A stretch of DNA of 64,000 nucleotides. It comes from Plectrocnemia conspersa. Its lineage: Eukaryota; Arthropoda; Insecta; Trichoptera; Polycentropodidae. The translations under genes and the position numbers were made by a program. The notes below the pieces were generated by a model that saw only the letters and a program-made list of their open reading frames with translations, had not been told where the DNA came from and did no database searches. The DNA lies in the NCBI GenBank assembly GCA_009617715.1, contig VTFK01000094.1, forward strand, positions 310,001 to 374,000, given 5' to 3'. How positions within the stretch are numbered: position 1 is the stretch's first letter; every line of letters begins with the position of its first letter. Below, in pieces: positions 61,701 through 64,000 of the stretch.

Positions 61701-64000
61701 AATATTTTTAATGTAGTTTAATATGTAATAAAAATATAATTGCATGTTCGATAGAAATAAATAAGCTTGAAGGCCAGAATCGAGGAAACAAATTTGCTGT
61801 GATGAATCTATCGTATATTTATTATTCTAATAAAAAAAATATTAAAAGGGAAAAGTTTTAATGTAACATAAAAATGGATTTTCAGATAACGTTATGGTCA
61901 TTTTATTGTGATATTTTGGGCGCTAGTTGACAAAGACAACATAAAATACCAGTTAATAATAAATAAAGTAAAAATACATTATGTTAAATAGGCATTTGTA
62001 TGGAAATAATGGATATTCTTAGTTACTTTTTTTTAATACGTATTACAAAAGATTTTTTATATGCAATGGAAAGCTTAGACCTTGCATGGAATGTTGAAAT
62101 TAAATTCGCACGTCAAGTGTCATTGTAGTATTAAAGGATGATTGAGTTGATTTTTTTATGGTTTTATTAATTGACGTTTTGCCGATACAAATGTGCAAAT
62201 CTAAAGCTCTTGATCTTAATTATAACACTACAGTTTTTTCACATGTATATGAAATAGTCCTTACAGATTTAAAAAAAATATTATGTGGGTGTTAAATTAT
62301 GTGTTGAATTAGTAAGAATTTTTTTAATATTCTCAACACATTGCACTGACATTTTCAGGAAATGATATTTTTTGCAAATGTAAACAATTGATTAGCTAAA
62401 TTTTGGAGGTCATTTAAATCAAACAATTATATTAAATTATCGCTGTTTATTGAATGAATAGTTGGATGTAAAAATGCATTTAATACATTCTACAAATATG
62501 TGACGTAGGTAATAAAAAAGTAATGCAAAAAATGTGAAGTATAATTAGACGTGTAATTATAGACTGTGTATAAAAAGAAGGTTAATTTTTTAATCAACGA
62601 CCTCATGCAGCATTTAATATATTATTAATATTGGTAAATATACATTTAATAAATGCCTTAATATTTATAATCATTATCTCATAAGTGTTGTTATTAAAAT
62701 TAGAAATATAACTTAACTTTTAATAAAAAAAGTAGTTTGTCCTTAAGACTATTATTGCTGTTTAGTACTTTAAAAAAAAAATTATTTAAAATTCTTCCGT
62801 TCAAAATATGAGACACAGGTGTATGGTTTGTCCTCTTATCAACGACATGTTTTACAATGGTACTGGTTTTACCAACGAAATATCAATGACCCGAAAGAAT
62901 ATTTTTCCAAGATTCATCTGGAATATCATCAAAATAATCGATAGATTTTCGGCATCACCATGATTTATAATGCATAACGTCATAATCCAGTAGAAATTGT
63001 GAAATTGAAAGGTGTTTAAAATATTATGATTTACTAGCATTTATGAAATTTACCATAAATCGATAAAAAACTAATATAAATTGATTTTTTTAAACATTGA
63101 CTTTTATGACTAACGAATACAGAAGTTAATATAATATAAGTATAAAATAATACAAGCAAATAATATTTATTTATAGCATAAGCACACCCAATTGATCGTG
63201 TGAATTGAATTTTAATGTATGTAATCTGTATAAAATTACGTAATATAAATAAAAAAGTATAGAGTGTATTGTAAATATTATTTTATCACTTATATGTGAT
63301 TTATGTTTAAAAATCGAGAATGTTAACATGTATGTAGACAATTAAGCTCTTAATATGTTTATTTTTCAAAGATTTATTATAAGAGTTTTATATGTTTAAG
63401 ATAAAAAATAAGTTGGTAAAATAGACTAAATTTTAATTGAAATATATAAAACTAGTTTTTGGTTTTACGATCGCGACCTTTAAACGGATTTTATTAGACG
63501 TAAAATATTGTCGATAGGTGAAAAGAACAAAGTATTTTTAGCGGTTTGGCATTTATTGAGATACCATATTCATTATTAGTAAATAAAATATATGTCATAA
63601 AAAATAAATAAAGACGTTTTATACATTTAAATATAAGATCTTATACATTTGTACGTAATAGTAATAAAATATAATTTTGATTTAATATTAAGGATGTATT
63701 TTAATTTGATTATGTATGTAGTGCAATAAAAAATATATTTTGTGTTTTAATACTTCCTTCAATATTTATAAGATGATTTATAAAATATCGGAGTATATAA
63801 ATATCGATAATTATATTTCGTATATCTATAATTATTTAAAATAATTTATATATACAAAACAAACTATATAGTTTCCTTATTTTTCTGTATGATTAAAGGT
63901 TCATGTTTAATTAATAAAAAGTAGTTATTTAAATTCATTATTTAAAATATGCACTAATATATTACTTTAGGGTTAATGTAATTTTACAAAATAATATCAG
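55760..64000. other. Gene-free stretch upstream of the cuticular gene
   Basis: Very AT-rich, with no supported gene. Notable content is an RFX-type X-box at 57467-57480 and a G+C-richer patch at about 57640-58020 that contains AAACCGGTA at 57922-57930, a partial Grainyhead-like site. The frames at 57814-58017 and 62852-63040 have no recognisable features. The remainder shows only homopolymer and simple AT structure. Confidence 0.55.
57467..57480. promoter_or_regulatory. X-box (RFX-type) motif
   Basis: GTTACCATAGTAAC matches the RFX consensus GTNRCCATRGYAAC, with both half-sites intact and the central AT spacer. RFX factors drive ciliary genes in sensory neurons of insects. The site is about 2.3 kb upstream of the cuticular gene's first exon; no ciliary gene is visible nearby. 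Confidence 0.4.

Overview
The window reads as nuclear DNA from an insect (at least an arthropod). It is very A+T-rich, about three-quarters by eye, it carries a spliced cuticular-protein gene with chitin-binding Rebers-Riddiford motifs, and it is littered with decayed mariner, hAT and pogo-like transposons. The order cannot be fixed from the sequence. There are no bacterial-style operons; nearly every open frame in the window is a chance frame in AT-rich DNA.

One protein-coding gene is supported. It lies on the minus strand and spans about 19 kb, from a predicted first coding exon at 55092-55112 to a stop codon at 35905-35907. Four coding exons join in frame (21+136+132+728 nt = 1017 nt, 338 residues). 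The protein has a signal peptide, two separate Rebers-Riddiford (chitin_bind_4 type) motifs, a Pro/Gln-rich linker of about 145 residues, and an aromatic/His tail. Intron 1 is about 11.2 kb, intron 2 is 132 bp and intron 3 is about 6.9 kb. A TATA box lies just upstream of exon 1, and an uninterrupted (TA)n tract of about 180 bp lies about 430 bp further upstream.

Layout: 1-2.45 kb holds a mariner relic followed by a degenerate tandem array. 4.25-4.42 kb holds a TACGTG cluster. 5.96-6.09 kb is a fold-back element. 9.65-10.08 kb is a second mariner relic. 15.6-16.9 kb holds a strong hairpin and two different short inverted-repeat elements, one of which recurs at 51.1 kb inside intron 1. 18.1-18.5 kb and 32.5-32.8 kb are old tandem duplications. 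22-24 kb holds a GC-rich block and hAT-like debris. 28.7-30.17 kb is a hAT (Charlie-like) relic with a recognisable terminus. 35.8-55.2 kb is the cuticular gene, with a pogo/Tigger-like relic at 53.4-53.9 kb in intron 1. 55.7-64 kb is gene-poor, with an RFX-type X-box at 57.47 kb.

The rest is gene-free and AT-rich, broken by 100-300 bp patches that are visibly richer in G+C and CpG. Those patches are the best candidates for regulatory DNA. No novel multi-gene system is visible. The most distinctive observations are the two-motif cuticular protein with its remote 7-codon first exon, and the set of undescribed short inverted-repeat and tandem-duplication elements. All alignments were made by eye.
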